Source: Zhenhengia yiwuensis (lineage in GTDB: Bacteria; Bacillota; Clostridia; Lachnospirales; Cellulosilyticaceae). From it: 64,000 nucleotides of DNA. Below the pieces are notes generated by a model, which saw nothing but the letters and a program-made list of their open reading frames with translations, was not told the origin of the DNA and ran no database searches. The DNA is taken from positions 22,401 through 86,400 of the forward strand of contig NZ_JACRSY010000017.1 of NCBI RefSeq assembly GCF_014384995.1, written 5' to 3'. Both the position numbers and the translations under genes were made by a program. This document shows, in pieces, positions 51,950 to 61,469 of this stretch (positions are counted from its first letter, which is position 1; each line of letters starts with the position of its first letter).

Positions 51950-53467
51950 TTATATAATGTCAAATCCTAATTCCTTAAGGTAGCCATTTAGTCTTTGTTG
52001 TGTATTTTTTTCTCTTTCACTAAGTTGCTTAATTTCTTTAATTACATCATTAATATTTACTTGCTCTTCTTCCTCACTTGTATCAACATAACGCGATATA
52101 TTAAGGTTGTACTCGTTATCTTCTAGCTGTGAAATCGATACTACTTTAGAATATTTATCTATATCTTCATATTTTTCAAAGGTGGATATTATCTTAGCTA
52201 TATCTTCTTCTCGTAATACATTTTTAGTTTTCTCTTTACTAAACTCATTGCTAGCATCTATGAATAAGACTTTTTCTTTACGTTCTATAGGTTTATTCTT
52301 ATTCAGTACGATAATAGCTGCTGGAATGCTTGTGCCATAAAAGACATTTTGTGGAATACCAATAATAGCTTCTACTAGGTCATCTTTTAAGAATCCTGTA
52401 CGGATCTTTGCCTCAGCACCACCTCTAAAGAGTACACCATGAGGTACTACTGTAGCCATTTTACCTTTTGCATTTAGGCTTGTTACCATATGAGATACGA
52501 ATGCCAGATCACCATAGCTTTTTGGTGGAATACCATAAGGGAAGCGGTGAAAGGCATCACTTGCAGCTTCTTCAGCTCCCCAGTTTTTAAGTGAGAATGG
52601 TGGGTTTGCTAATACCTTATCAAAAGCTTTTAGTACACCACCTTCTGTATGCATTGGTGTACGGATCGTATCCCCTTTTTGGATATCCGCACCTTTAGCA
52701 CCATGGAATAGCATATTCATCTTACAAATAGCCCAAGTTGATAGGTTAATCTCTTGACCAAATAGTGAAATATTCTTGTGATTGCCACCATGTTTTTTGA
52801 TGTATTCTAAACTTTGAATAAGCATACCACCAGAACCACATGTTGGGTCATAGATACGGTCGCCCTCTACTGGTTTTAAGATACCTACCATTGTTTTAAC
52901 TACTTCTGTTGGTGTATAGAATTCTCCACCTTTAGCTCCGCCATCATCAGCAAACTTTTTGATTAAATATTGGTAAGCATCACCTAACATATCTTCTGAT
53001 TCTAGGTTACTATTTGCTAGTTTCATGCTGCTAAATAGGATTAACATTTGTGATAGCTTTTTATCCGATACACGTTCCTTGTCATTGTAGTTAGTTGTTG
53101 TAAGTACACCAATAAGCTCACTATTTCTAGGCTCGTCCTCTAGTGCTTTAAACGCCTTGTCTAGTGCTGGTCCAATGTTTAGTGATAAATCCTTTAGCTT
53201 AGCCCATCTAGCCGCTTCTGGTACATAGAAGGTCTCATATAAAGAGGCATCATTAAGTAACTCTGTGATCGTTTCATCATCAAGCCCTTGCTCTTTAAAT
53301 TCGGCTTCGTGCTTTGCTTTTTCTTCATCAAATTCATCATTAAGACGCTTTAAGAAAAGCATACCAAAGATATAGTCCTTGTATTGAGCTGCATTAAGCT
53401 CACCTCTTAATATATCTGCACATTCCCATAGCTTTGACTCTAGTTCTTGTAGTGTTAGTAGTACCAT
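51950..53467 (-). CDS. hsdM: Type I restriction enzyme, methyltransferase subunit
   Basis: The 505-aa protein has the N-terminal HsdM helical domain (DYIFGMLFLKRLNDEF), SAM motif YDPTCGSGGMLIQSL, and catalytic motif LANPPFSL for N6-adenine methylation. GGAGGCTGAAAC precedes the start; it heads the operon hsdM-hsdS-hsdR-ygjP. Protects host DNA. Confidence 0.96.
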   Translation of the reverse strand: MVLLTLQELESKLWECADILRGELNAAQYKDYIFGMLFLKRLNDEFDEEKAKHEAEFKEQGLDDETITELLNDASLYETFYVPEAARWAKLKDLSLNIGPALDKAFKALEDEPRNSELIGVLTTTNYNDKERVSDKKLSQMLILFSSMKLANSNLESEDMLGDAYQYLIKKFADDGGAKGGEFYTPTEVVKTMVGILKPVEGDRIYDPTCGSGGMLIQSLEYIKKHGGNHKNISLFGQEINLSTWAICKMNMLFHGAKGADIQKGDTIRTPMHTEGGVLKAFDKVLANPPFSLKNWGAEEAASDAFHRFPYGIPPKSYGDLAFVSHMVTSLNAKGKMATVVPHGVLFRGGAEAKIRTGFLKDDLVEAIIGIPQNVFYGTSIPAAIIVLNKNKPIERKEKVLFIDASNEFSKEKTKNVLREEDIAKIISTFEKYEDIDKYSKVVSISQLEDNEYNLNISRYVDTSEEEEQVNINDVIKEIKQLSEREKNTQQRLNGYLKELGFDII

Positions 53468-53608
53468 GTTTCAGCCTCCAATTTTTCGCATAGTATTAGT
53501 ACTATTTTATCACTTTTTGTCGTAGTTTTATAGTTAAACATTGTTTTTTACATTAAAATAAGGCCTAGCCTAACTAAGCCTTTAAACAATATTCTTTGTC
53601 CCTAACTT

Positions 53609-53995
53609 TTATCCAAATAATTTTTCTATTAAAAACATCCCCACCGTTAGTAAGGGCATACATAGTAAACCTTGTATCTTTCCTGATGTATATATATCTT
53701 TATTTTCGATAAGAGCAGCATATGCAATTCCAAACAATACTAGGATTATTGGATAAAATAATTCATCAACAATAGGGAACGCTGACATTTGCATGCTTTT
53801 ATTTATAAATAGAACCGTAGTTCCATATGATATTATGCTTAAGATCCCCCATATAAATCTTGCCAAATTGTCACTTTCAACAAATTCCCCTTTATTTACT
53901 TCATAAACAATACTTACAAAATATTTAATGGTCATTAGCACCGGTAAGAGTATAATAATATAGTAGAGTAATTTTAAAGCTATAGTTATATCCAT
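53609..53995 (-). CDS. Four-segment membrane protein
   Basis: The 128-aa protein has about four hydrophobic segments (LLYYIIILLPVLMTIKYF, FIWGILSIISYGTTVLFI, LFYPIILVLFGIAYAAL and LLCMPLLTVGMFLI). AGGGGGGATAAGTT precedes the start. No family recognised. It is separated from hsdM by 141 bases in which I see no clear signal. Confidence 0.65.
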   Translation of the reverse strand: MDITIALKLLYYIIILLPVLMTIKYFVSIVYEVNKGEFVESDNLARFIWGILSIISYGTTVLFINKSMQMSAFPIVDELFYPIILVLFGIAYAALIENKDIYTSGKIQGLLCMPLLTVGMFLIEKLFG

Positions 53996-54275
53996 AACTT
54001 ATCCCCCCTTCACTATTATCTATATTCTAGCTTGTACAAATTATTCGTTAAATAAATGTATAAACTCTTACACAAATCTTCTTACCCTTAGTAACCAACT
54101 ATCTCAGTGTCTTGTCTAATCTTCTAATTGTTCCTCCACTTCTATCATCTATAACTTTTCACACAACCTATTCAAAATCTACACAACTCTTTCCCTTAGT
54201 ATTTTTTCATCATATCCCTTGCTATTAACTCTTTACAGAGCTAACATGTAGTACTACCTGAAAGAAGGTATTATA

Positions 54276-54650
54276 ATGCGTCAAAGACCTTTACTAAGTG
54301 TGACCATTCTGTATGAGACACCACTAGATCCAAATCTCTGCAAGAAATTACTTGCATATTTTAAGCCTTATGAACACTCTACTCCCATCGAGATTAAGGG
54401 TATTCATTCTGTAAGTAAAATTATACGCATTCCTAGAGCATCATGGAATCCAGCCTTTGATACTGAATTTACTTACCTTATACGAACTCCCAATCAACTC
54501 TATGACATACTTCTTAAGCTGATTGATCTTGCGTTAAAGCTTCTTAATGAAATTGGATATCATGATATAGCTGATACGCTTACGATTCTTGTCCCTTTTG
54601 CTCCAAACGATGACCTCTCCTACACTTTCAAGTGGAAACTTCTCTACTAA
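54276..54650 (+). CDS. Hypothetical protein on the opposite strand
   Basis: The 124-aa frame follows GAAAGAAGGTATTATA and is oriented against its neighbours. It starts MRQRPLLSVTILYETPLDP and has a long helical middle (YDILLKLIDLALKLLNEIGY). No family is recognised. The 280 bases before it (53996-54275) hold nothing I can name; a hairpin (TAGACTACTTA/TAAGTAGTCTA) lies just after it. Confidence 0.55.
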   Translation: MRQRPLLSVTILYETPLDPNLCKKLLAYFKPYEHSTPIEIKGIHSVSKIIRIPRASWNPAFDTEFTYLIRTPNQLYDILLKLIDLALKLLNEIGYHDIADTLTILVPFAPNDDLSYTFKWKLLY

Positions 54651-54852
54651 GCACTTAGACTACTTATCACTTTTAAATGGTAAGTAGTCTAAATCTTTGT
54701 CACTCTTTCAAAATCAATTCATTTCAATCCCTAAAACCCTTATGTATCAAGGCTTGATATACATTTACGCAAATATCTGATTTACGCGCTTTTGTGTACC
54801 CCCATAGTCTTTGGGAACATCAAAATATGTTCCCTCACACGTATTAACACAC

Positions 54853-54932
54853 TAAAAAAGGCTAGAGCAAATTGCTCTAAGCATTGGTATTACTTACTTT
54901 TCTTTAACTAGGTATGCAATCGTCTCAACGTG
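54853..54932. repeat. Left direct repeat of the rlmD-inserted element (att-like)
   Basis: About 80 bases match 57841-57917 at close to 90 percent by eye. They include the rlmD terminator hairpin (GGCTAGAGCAAATTGCTC) and, on the minus strand, the last twelve codons of rlmD ending VKEK-stop instead of VKEN-stop. Weaker similarity (TTTACGCAAATAT, GTGTACCCCC) extends further left. It is the expected displaced 3' end of the target gene. Confidence 0.8.
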
Positions 54933-54977
54933 TAATAGCTAGTCTAAACTACAAGTATATTAATACTTCTTTCTTAT

Positions 54978-55844
54978 TTAATATCTTATTTTAAAATCCA
55001 TTTCTTCTACATTTTCTTTTAACCTATTTATATCATATTCCATAGAATTTATATCTCTTCCAATAGAACTTATTTCTCGTTCAATAGAATCTATGTCATT
55101 TTGAAGTATATAATTATGTTCTTCTTGATCTGATATCTTACCTCTTAGTCTACTGATATCTGATTCTACATAATATATTCTATCTTCGAACTCAGTTTTC
55201 ATTTCATCTATCTGTCTTTCTAAATAATCATAATTATCTTGTATGATTAACAATTCACGTGTAACCCTATCTATCTCATTGCCATCATTATCTACATATA
55301 GTTTTTCTGCTTTATTTCCACACTCTCTACATGTAGGTATTTTCTCACTTTTTAACAGCTCAAAAATATTGTTTTTACAGCTGCATACCTCTTTTAGTGA
55401 AACATAGTCATCACATTTAATATCTCGAATATCACTTCCACACTCTAGGCACTTAACTTTAGGTGTTTTATACGTACTATCTATAACAAAAAATCTACTT
55501 TCGCACTGTTCACATTTTACTGTATTAAGTAAGTGTTCTCTTTCCTCTTCTGTAATTTCATTTCCTTTATCATCTATGGCTATCCATTCTATTTCTTGAT
55601 TGCATTTACCACATTTTATTTTCTTAATAGTTATCTTGTCTAAATTATCAATTTTACTTATTTTAAATGATCCATCTAAACAATTACAATGTTTTTTCAG
55701 ACCTCTATACTCTTTAGGTTTAACCGTGATCTTGACCTCATTACATTTTTGGCAAACAAATTTTATAAATCCTTTTTCTTCTTCTTTTAAAAACTTAACC
55801 TCATGACATACATCACAACTAAAAGTAGTTACCATCTTATTCAT
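54978..55844 (-). CDS. Multi-zinc-ribbon protein with C-terminal coiled coil
   Basis: The 288-aa protein has eight short cysteine pairs in its first 190 residues (CDVC, CQKC, CNC, CGKC, CEQC, CLEC, CSC, CREC), enough for about four zinc sites, followed by roughly 85 residues of heptad-patterned coiled coil. AGGGGGAGTGC precedes the start. I do not recognise the family. It is cargo of the small recombinase element, perhaps DNA- or RNA-binding. Confidence 0.7.
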   Translation of the reverse strand: MNKMVTTFSCDVCHEVKFLKEEEKGFIKFVCQKCNEVKITVKPKEYRGLKKHCNCLDGSFKISKIDNLDKITIKKIKCGKCNQEIEWIAIDDKGNEITEEEREHLLNTVKCEQCESRFFVIDSTYKTPKVKCLECGSDIRDIKCDDYVSLKEVCSCKNNIFELLKSEKIPTCRECGNKAEKLYVDNDGNEIDRVTRELLIIQDNYDYLERQIDEMKTEFEDRIYYVESDISRLRGKISDQEEHNYILQNDIDSIEREISSIGRDINSMEYDINRLKENVEEMDFKIRY

Positions 55845-55861
55845 GCACTCCCCCTAATCTT

Positions 55862-56218
55862 TTATTCATACTCTATTTTTTTTACATATAAATAAGGCAC
55901 TTCTTTTAATCCATAATAGCGATCTTCCTCCTCTTGTGAAAAATGATATCTACATTTCATTACCTCATACACTTTGCAACTTGCTGTTTCTTTAATTAAA
56001 TGCTCATTATTTGTTTGTTTTAAGAAGTCAACAAACTCCGGTGTAGTCTGATGTAAATACTTAATTTCAGCAGTGTATCCCTCTGAAGCATATACCTCTA
56101 GCTCCATCTCATGTAATCCATTAATGATTTCATTTCTTAACGTGTTAATTTGTCTCTTTACTACTACTTCTTCACATTTAAGTCTGTAATATTCCTCTAA
56201 GGTTTTGACATCGAACAT
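55862..56218 (-). CDS. Hypothetical cargo protein of the small element
   Basis: The 118-aa protein is helical at its N-terminus (LEEYYRLKCEEVVVKRQINTL) with a charged C-terminus ending YLYVKKIEYE. GTAGGAGAGAATAAT precedes the start; it is 17 bases from the zinc protein. No family recognised. Confidence 0.6.
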   Translation of the reverse strand: MFDVKTLEEYYRLKCEEVVVKRQINTLRNEIINGLHEMELEVYASEGYTAEIKYLHQTTPEFVDFLKQTNNEHLIKETASCKVYEVMKCRYHFSQEEEDRYYGLKEVPYLYVKKIEYE

Positions 56219-56306
56219 ATTATTCTCTCCTACAATGGATTATCAATCCATTTATATGAATTGTTGGCCTGTCATTATTACAACTTTTATATTAACCCTC
56301 TAATAG

Positions 56307-57290
56307 TTATTCATGCCTTCTTTCTGCATCCTTTGCACTATAATGAGTATCTTTTCTTTTTTTCTCTCCATTCACTACTTCAATATTACTCCTGCGTTTC
56401 ATCTCTTCTTGCACCTGTTCAAATACCTCAATAGGAATGATAGGTTCATGTGCCTCTTCCATAATAAATTGGTCTTGCTGCCCACGGTTGACTTTTTGTC
56501 TATTATTTGGAAACCCTGTAGTATATGTTTTACCTACCCGTACATTACCCATGTATTTTTCGTTCGTAAGCATGGTTTGAATGGTGCGTTTAGACCATCT
56601 CTCTTTGCCTGTAGGCGAATTGATATTCTTATCAGCTAACTCTTCCATAATCATATCTACACTATACCCACTTAGGTATAACTCAAAGATTTGCCTTACT
56701 ACAATCGCTTGCTCTTCATAAATCATTAGCTCTCCATCTTGGTTTTTTTTATATCCAAAGCATTTGCGTGTATAAAGCTTTGATCTTCCAGATTTAAATC
56801 CACTTTTAAATCCCCATTTGATCGCTTCACTTAATCCCTCACTTTCTGCTTGTGCGAATGCAGCGTGCACTGACATTATGAGCTCTGTTTCAGCATCACT
56901 TGTACTAATATTTTCCTGCTCAAAGCGTACCTCAACACCTAACCATTTTAGTTTAGTAACTGTCTCTAGTAAATCAACAGTATTTCTGCTAAATCGACTA
57001 ATTGACTTGACCAAAATGATATCAAATAGATTCTCATAACTATCAAGCATCATCTTATGAAATCCTGGACGAAAAGTATTCCTTCCGGTATCTTGATCCT
57101 CATAGACTCCATACAAAGTCCACTGAGAGTTGCATTTAACGACTTGCTCCAGACCATACTTCTGGGCTTTTAAACTTTCTTCTTGTATATCGCTTAGTGT
57201 ACTTACACGGCAGTAGATTGCCACTCTTTTATCATTTCTTACTGTGGGTGGCCTAACCTCTACATTACGTCTTCTATTGTTTTCCATCAT
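56307..57290 (-). CDS. Serine recombinase lacking the C-terminal zinc ribbon
   Basis: The 327-aa protein has the resolvase domain with catalytic serine near residue 30 (AIYCRVSTLSD), SISRFSRNTVDLL, and the recombinase domain (CFGYKKN, NEKYMGNVRVGKTYT). It ends HYSAKDAERRHE-stop just where homologues continue into the Cys4 zinc ribbon. It is therefore C-terminally short; it might be degenerate or a natural short form. Likely integrase of the 3-kb element. Confidence 0.85.
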   Translation of the reverse strand: MMENNRRRNVEVRPPTVRNDKRVAIYCRVSTLSDIQEESLKAQKYGLEQVVKCNSQWTLYGVYEDQDTGRNTFRPGFHKMMLDSYENLFDIILVKSISRFSRNTVDLLETVTKLKWLGVEVRFEQENISTSDAETELIMSVHAAFAQAESEGLSEAIKWGFKSGFKSGRSKLYTRKCFGYKKNQDGELMIYEEQAIVVRQIFELYLSGYSVDMIMEELADKNINSPTGKERWSKRTIQTMLTNEKYMGNVRVGKTYTTGFPNNRQKVNRGQQDQFIMEEAHEPIIPIEVFEQVQEEMKRRSNIEVVNGEKKRKDTHYSAKDAERRHE

Positions 57291-57840
57291 AAGACCTCAT
57301 CATTTGTATTTTGACTAACTATCTTTTAAGTATTGCCACTTACCCAATACCTAGTCAAAATTTTCAACATGACGGCTACCTTTACAATTCGGTGAGATAA
57401 GTTAATGTTGCAATTAGGCTACTTAACTAAGTAATAAGTAGTCTAAAACTGCATTTCCGTTTCAACTGCTCTTTTTCCCATTGTATGAATAACATATTTC
57501 ACCTTTTATTTTGTATTCTTAAGTTTATTTATAATTATATTAATGCATAAAAACGGACATCAAACTCGTTCATCACAATGTATCACATCACATACCTGAC
57601 ACCTTTAAAGCCTTTTATTTACAAGCTTTTCCCTAGCTTTCACTTGTGTTACAGTTCTGATATTCCCCCTTCGCTAAGTAGCTTTATAATAGGCTGCCAT
57701 AAGTTCCTTTTATCTCAATTCTAAGTTTTAATACATCTATATAAACTTTTACGCAAATATCCCTGATTTCGTTTATTAGTGTACCCCCCTATCCATGTAG
57801 GAACATATTTTTACCCAATTCCTCCCCAAAAACACATACA
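57291..57840. other. Non-coding stretch of the small element
   Basis: No gene is seen. A hairpin (TAGGCTACTTA/TAAGTAGTCTA, near 57414-57447) echoes the one after 54650, and TTTACGCAAATAT with GTGTACCCCC near 57740-57790 echoes 54755-54805. These indicate that the flanking similarity of the two ends is longer than the att-like core. Confidence 0.5.
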
Positions 57841-57917
57841 AAAAGGCTAGAGCAAATTGCTCTAGCCCTTGGTATTCCTTAGTTTTCTTTAACTAGGTAT
57901 GCGATTGTCTCAACGTG
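57841..57917. repeat. Right direct repeat at the rlmD 3' end (att-like)
   Basis: This copy contains the 3' end of the intact rlmD gene and its terminator hairpin (GGCTAGAGCAAATTGCTCTAGCC followed by TTTTTG on the minus strand). It matches 54853-54932. Rebuilding the 3' end of the target gene is the usual outcome of site-specific insertion. Confidence 0.8.
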
Positions 57918-59246
57918 ATGTGTATGAGGGAACATATCTACGCAGCATACTTTCTCTACTTTATAACCAGATTGTTCGAATACTGGAAGGTCTCTTGCAA
58001 GGCTTGTTGGTTTACATGAAATGTAGAGAAGTTCTTTAGCATCAAAACCAATAATTTTATCTATTGCTTTTGGATGAATTCCTTCACGTGGTGGATCAAG
58101 TACGATAAGTTCTGGTTTCACGTGGAAGTTTTCTACTTCCTTAAGAACATCTCCTGCTACAAAGTGGCAGTTTGTAAGATCATTAAGTTTAGCATTTTCT
58201 TTAGCTTTTTCTACTGCTTCTTCTACAATTTCAATACCGTATACTTCTTTTGCTTTGGTTGCCATAATTTGTGCAATGGTACCTGTACCTGAATAAAGGT
58301 CAAATACTACTTTACTTGTGATATCTTGTGGCATATCAAGTGCTGTCTTATAAAGAAGTTCTGCACCTTTTGTATTAGTTTGAAAGAATGAGTAAGGAGA
58401 AATATTGAATTGAAGTCCTAAAATTGTTTCTGTAAAGGCATCTTTACCATAAAGTACTCTCGTAGAGTCTGGTTTAACAGCATCTGCAAGTGTATCAGAA
58501 TACGTATGAAGGATCCCTGCAATTTTGCCTTTTGTTCCTAAGTCTACAAGGTAGTTAGCAAGCTCTGTAAAGTCAAAGTCTCTTTGTGTCGTTGTAACGA
58601 TATTAATCAGAAGGTCTCCTGTTGTTTCAGAACGTCTTACAATAAGGTAGCGTAAGAAGCCTTCATGGATTTTCTTTTTATAGAATGATAGATTGAAAGA
58701 CTGTGCATAGCGTAATACAAATCTTAAAATCATATTAAAGTCTTCATCTACAATTTTGCAGCCATCTACTGTAATAATATCAAATGTACTATTTTTGCGG
58801 TGCATACCTAGTGTCATTGGGCCGTCTTTGCAGGCATCTCCAAAGGAGAATTCCATTTTGTTACGGTAAGCCCATTCAGATGGACTACCTAAAATCCCCA
58901 TATCTTCATATCCTGTAACACCAGCATTTTGAAGAAGTGTTTGAACTTGTTCATGTTTATGTTCAAGCTGATTTTCATAGCTTAAATGCTGCATAGCACA
59001 GCCACCACATAGACCAAAATATTCACATGAAGGTTTTACAAAATGAGCAGGGTTTTCAAGATGCTCTAGAGCACGTCCCTCCCATGTCCCTTTTCTTTTA
59101 CGTTGTAATCTTACGCGTACTTTCTGACCTGGAAATGTATCAGGTACTATAACAGGAATACGCTCTTCTTCTATATACATAATTCCTTTGTTAGGAAATT
59201 TTACTTTTTCAATTAGACCGTCGATAATTTCATTCTTTTTAGCCAT
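57879..59246 (-). CDS. rlmD: 23S rRNA uracil-5-methyltransferase RlmD (RumA)
   Basis: The 455-aa protein has a TRAM-like N-domain, the iron-sulfur cysteines CEYFGLCGGC with a fourth Cys, the SAM motif FDLYSGTGTIAQ, LDPPREGIHP and the catalytic ISCKPTSLARDL. It methylates U1939-type uridines of 23S rRNA. Full length. AAAGGAGTCTTT precedes the start. The small recombinase element is inserted just past its end. Confidence 0.95.
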   Translation of the reverse strand: MAKKNEIIDGLIEKVKFPNKGIMYIEEERIPVIVPDTFPGQKVRVRLQRKRKGTWEGRALEHLENPAHFVKPSCEYFGLCGGCAMQHLSYENQLEHKHEQVQTLLQNAGVTGYEDMGILGSPSEWAYRNKMEFSFGDACKDGPMTLGMHRKNSTFDIITVDGCKIVDEDFNMILRFVLRYAQSFNLSFYKKKIHEGFLRYLIVRRSETTGDLLINIVTTTQRDFDFTELANYLVDLGTKGKIAGILHTYSDTLADAVKPDSTRVLYGKDAFTETILGLQFNISPYSFFQTNTKGAELLYKTALDMPQDITSKVVFDLYSGTGTIAQIMATKAKEVYGIEIVEEAVEKAKENAKLNDLTNCHFVAGDVLKEVENFHVKPELIVLDPPREGIHPKAIDKIIGFDAKELLYISCKPTSLARDLPVFEQSGYKVEKVCCVDMFPHTHHVETIAYLVKEN

Positions 59247-59350
59247 AAAGACTCCTTTGCATATATTTAGTTTAATAAATTGACTTTTTTATTGTTACAC
59301 ATTGCATTAGGATTTTCAAGTAGTTTCAGATAGACCATGAATGAATATAT

Positions 59351-59380
59351 AAAAAAGCTAGACATATGCCTAGCTTTTTT
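59351..59380. terminator. Bidirectional terminator
   Basis: AAAAAAGCTAG and CTAGCTTTTTT form a strong A/T-flanked stem, stopping the 107-aa gene on the minus strand. Confidence 0.85.
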
Positions 59381-59381
59381 A

Positions 59382-59705
59382 CTATGCTTCTTGATGCAGA
59401 AGCGCATTTATTGTTTCTAAAATCTCAAACTCAAGCACACTATTAAAACCTTCCTCTTTGAGTGTCTTAAGTTGTTCTAACACACTATGGAGCTGCATAA
59501 AGTAATTCCATTCCCATTTTCCTTCTTCATAGGCCTTGAGCACTTCTTTTTTCTCTTCCCTAGCCTGTGCTACTGTTATCTCACCTTTTGCATATTGCAT
59601 ATATAATCCTCTAGAGGCAATATAGTAGGACTGTTCATAGGAAGCAAGCCCTTTAGGCATCTCTAAACCTTTTTTCGCAATTTTATCTAATTCTTTAACC
59701 GTCAT
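59382..59705 (-). CDS. Helical hypothetical protein
   Basis: The 107-aa protein is charged and helical (KKGLEMPKGLASYEQSYYIA, ARGLYMQYAKGEIT). GAGAGGATACT precedes the start. Family not recognised; it sits 18 bases downstream of the methyltransferase-like gene. Confidence 0.65.
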   Translation of the reverse strand: MTVKELDKIAKKGLEMPKGLASYEQSYYIASRGLYMQYAKGEITVAQAREEKKEVLKAYEEGKWEWNYFMQLHSVLEQLKTLKEEGFNSVLEFEILETINALLHQEA

Positions 59706-59723
59706 AGTATCCTCTCATTCTCC

Positions 59724-60587
59724 TTAAGGATTTCTACTTTTAGTATAACAAAAAGGATATATTTTTTGAAGTTTTACTTTATAGGCTATTCCTTCCTTTA
59801 AGTTGAATGGCCATTCTAGTATTACAGTATTTGTAATTTCAATTTCTTCTTTGCAGGCCCTTTTTTTAATATCTTCCATAGCCTGGTGAGCACCTTGAAC
59901 AACGCCTGCCCTATCTAATCGACCTAATTCATAACCCATAATCACATTTTTTCTCGTAGCATTTAAAACTGTTTGGTTAAACTTTTCTACTACGCCATCA
60001 TTCATCATGGCAATAGCATGACGTACTTCATACTCTTCTTGCTGAATGGTTTGTAAAATGATACTCCAAATCCATTCTAGCATAGAGATAAGTTGGCTAT
60101 GGACACCTATTACAATGGCGTAATCAAAACTATTCTTTTCTATAGGAATGGCATGATAGATTGTCTTTCGATAAAGATGCTCAAGTACTTCTAATACCAC
60201 TTCTACTAAGCAGTTACACTTTATGTGAATACCCTTTTCCCTCACTTCATCTACTAAATAAGCAGCATATTGTCTATAATCTTCATCCGTTATGCCCACA
60301 AAATCTATAACTCTTGTATGAATATTTTTAGAATCGCCCAAGTTATAGCGATAGATAGCAGCTTGCATAGCGTTTTCATCTTGGTCTAATAAAGTAATAG
60401 ATTGAAAGTGACTGCTTAACCTTTCAAGATCTAAGTCATTGCATCTTCCTGCACCCCAAATAGCTAGACTTTGATTTGACAAAGTATGGGTGATAATATA
60501 ATCTGTTAGATCTTTTCTATAGTCTGTCCACTCTGTAAATGCATTGTCCATAACTTGGAGTGTTCGTAATTGATCATATAAATTCAT
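59724..60587 (-). CDS. Methyltransferase-like protein
   Basis: The 287-aa protein has a Rossmann-type motif I (LAIWGAGRCNDLDLERL) and motif II (SITLLDQDENAMQ) near residues 40-80, as in SAM-dependent methyltransferases. Substrate unknown. AAGGAGCTTTATAAAC precedes the start. Confidence 0.7.
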   Translation of the reverse strand: MNLYDQLRTLQVMDNAFTEWTDYRKDLTDYIITHTLSNQSLAIWGAGRCNDLDLERLSSHFQSITLLDQDENAMQAAIYRYNLGDSKNIHTRVIDFVGITDEDYRQYAAYLVDEVREKGIHIKCNCLVEVVLEVLEHLYRKTIYHAIPIEKNSFDYAIVIGVHSQLISMLEWIWSIILQTIQQEEYEVRHAIAMMNDGVVEKFNQTVLNATRKNVIMGYELGRLDRAGVVQGAHQAMEDIKKRACKEEIEITNTVILEWPFNLKEGIAYKVKLQKIYPFCYTKSRNP

Positions 60588-60666
60588 GTTTATAAAGCTC
60601 CTTGCTGTGGGATACTTTTAGATTAGTACCTCTTCTAAGTATAGCACAGGTTTAAGGAAAATAGGA

Positions 60667-61371
60667 CTAGAAGGTAAAAATCCATGCTTTTGGTATATAC
60701 TGTTCTATAATATGTTGATTTAAATTAAACCAGCTCATACATTTATCTAGTATAATCGCATCACTTGAAACAACACCAGGTAATTGCTCTAATACCCTAT
60801 CTACCTCACTCAGTACGGATACTGTGATTTGGGTAGGATAAGACTTGGCAAGCTCCATAATAAGCACTTTTAATCGCCCTGAATTAGATACAGGCTGGTC
60901 TAAATAAATCTTTGCTTCTTTTACGTGTAGGTTTCTGAGAGTCTGTAATATCAGTTTAATAGCTTGTTCTGTCTGAGTAATAATGCCATATGTCCCCCGT
61001 AAGCCTGCTAAATCTCTTAGTGTACCATCCATTCCTTTTATGAGGAGGGACCGAGATAAAGCGACTTCTAATGTAATGATTGTATTAAAGCCATCTATAT
61101 GCAGACAAGATGGAAGCAGCTTAGATGAAAGTTCCTTTTCTTTTCGTTTTTGTAGCTGCCAAGATGCCGAAGTCATTCTAACAAGTGCTAGACGCTGACG
61201 CTCAGATAATAAATAATGATTTCCTATAAAAGTCGAGGCCGATTTAATAGGATAATTTCTATTCACGAGATAATATAACTCTTCACTTGCCTGTTCTAAT
61301 GTATCTACCCATTGATTCCCAAATTCTATTTCATCTTTCACTACAAAACCACGTCTTACATTTTTACTCAT
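60667..61371 (-). CDS. DUF434-type protein
   Basis: The 234-aa protein starts RRGFVVKDEIEFGNQWVDTL, then the DUF434 pattern YPIKSASTFIGNHYLLSERQRLAL, CLHIDGFNTIITLEVALSRS and DGTLRDLAGLRGTYG, followed by a DUF5616-like C-terminus with YLDQPVSNSGRLK. Function unknown; DHH/toprim-like nuclease folds have been suggested for the C-terminal part. Confidence 0.8.
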   Translation of the reverse strand: MSKNVRRGFVVKDEIEFGNQWVDTLEQASEELYYLVNRNYPIKSASTFIGNHYLLSERQRLALVRMTSASWQLQKRKEKELSSKLLPSCLHIDGFNTIITLEVALSRSLLIKGMDGTLRDLAGLRGTYGIITQTEQAIKLILQTLRNLHVKEAKIYLDQPVSNSGRLKVLIMELAKSYPTQITVSVLSEVDRVLEQLPGVVSSDAIILDKCMSWFNLNQHIIEQYIPKAWIFTF

Positions 61372-61469
61372 TTAGCTCAATCCTTCTTTAGCTCTACTCT
61401 TATTATTAGAGACTAGTTTGCCATACTCTTATATACATTATCCATATAGATCTCTATTCACTTCTAATC

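Noticed and set aside
58074..58292. Plus-strand frame inside rlmD
   Set aside because: Antisense to a conserved housekeeping gene with clear motifs.
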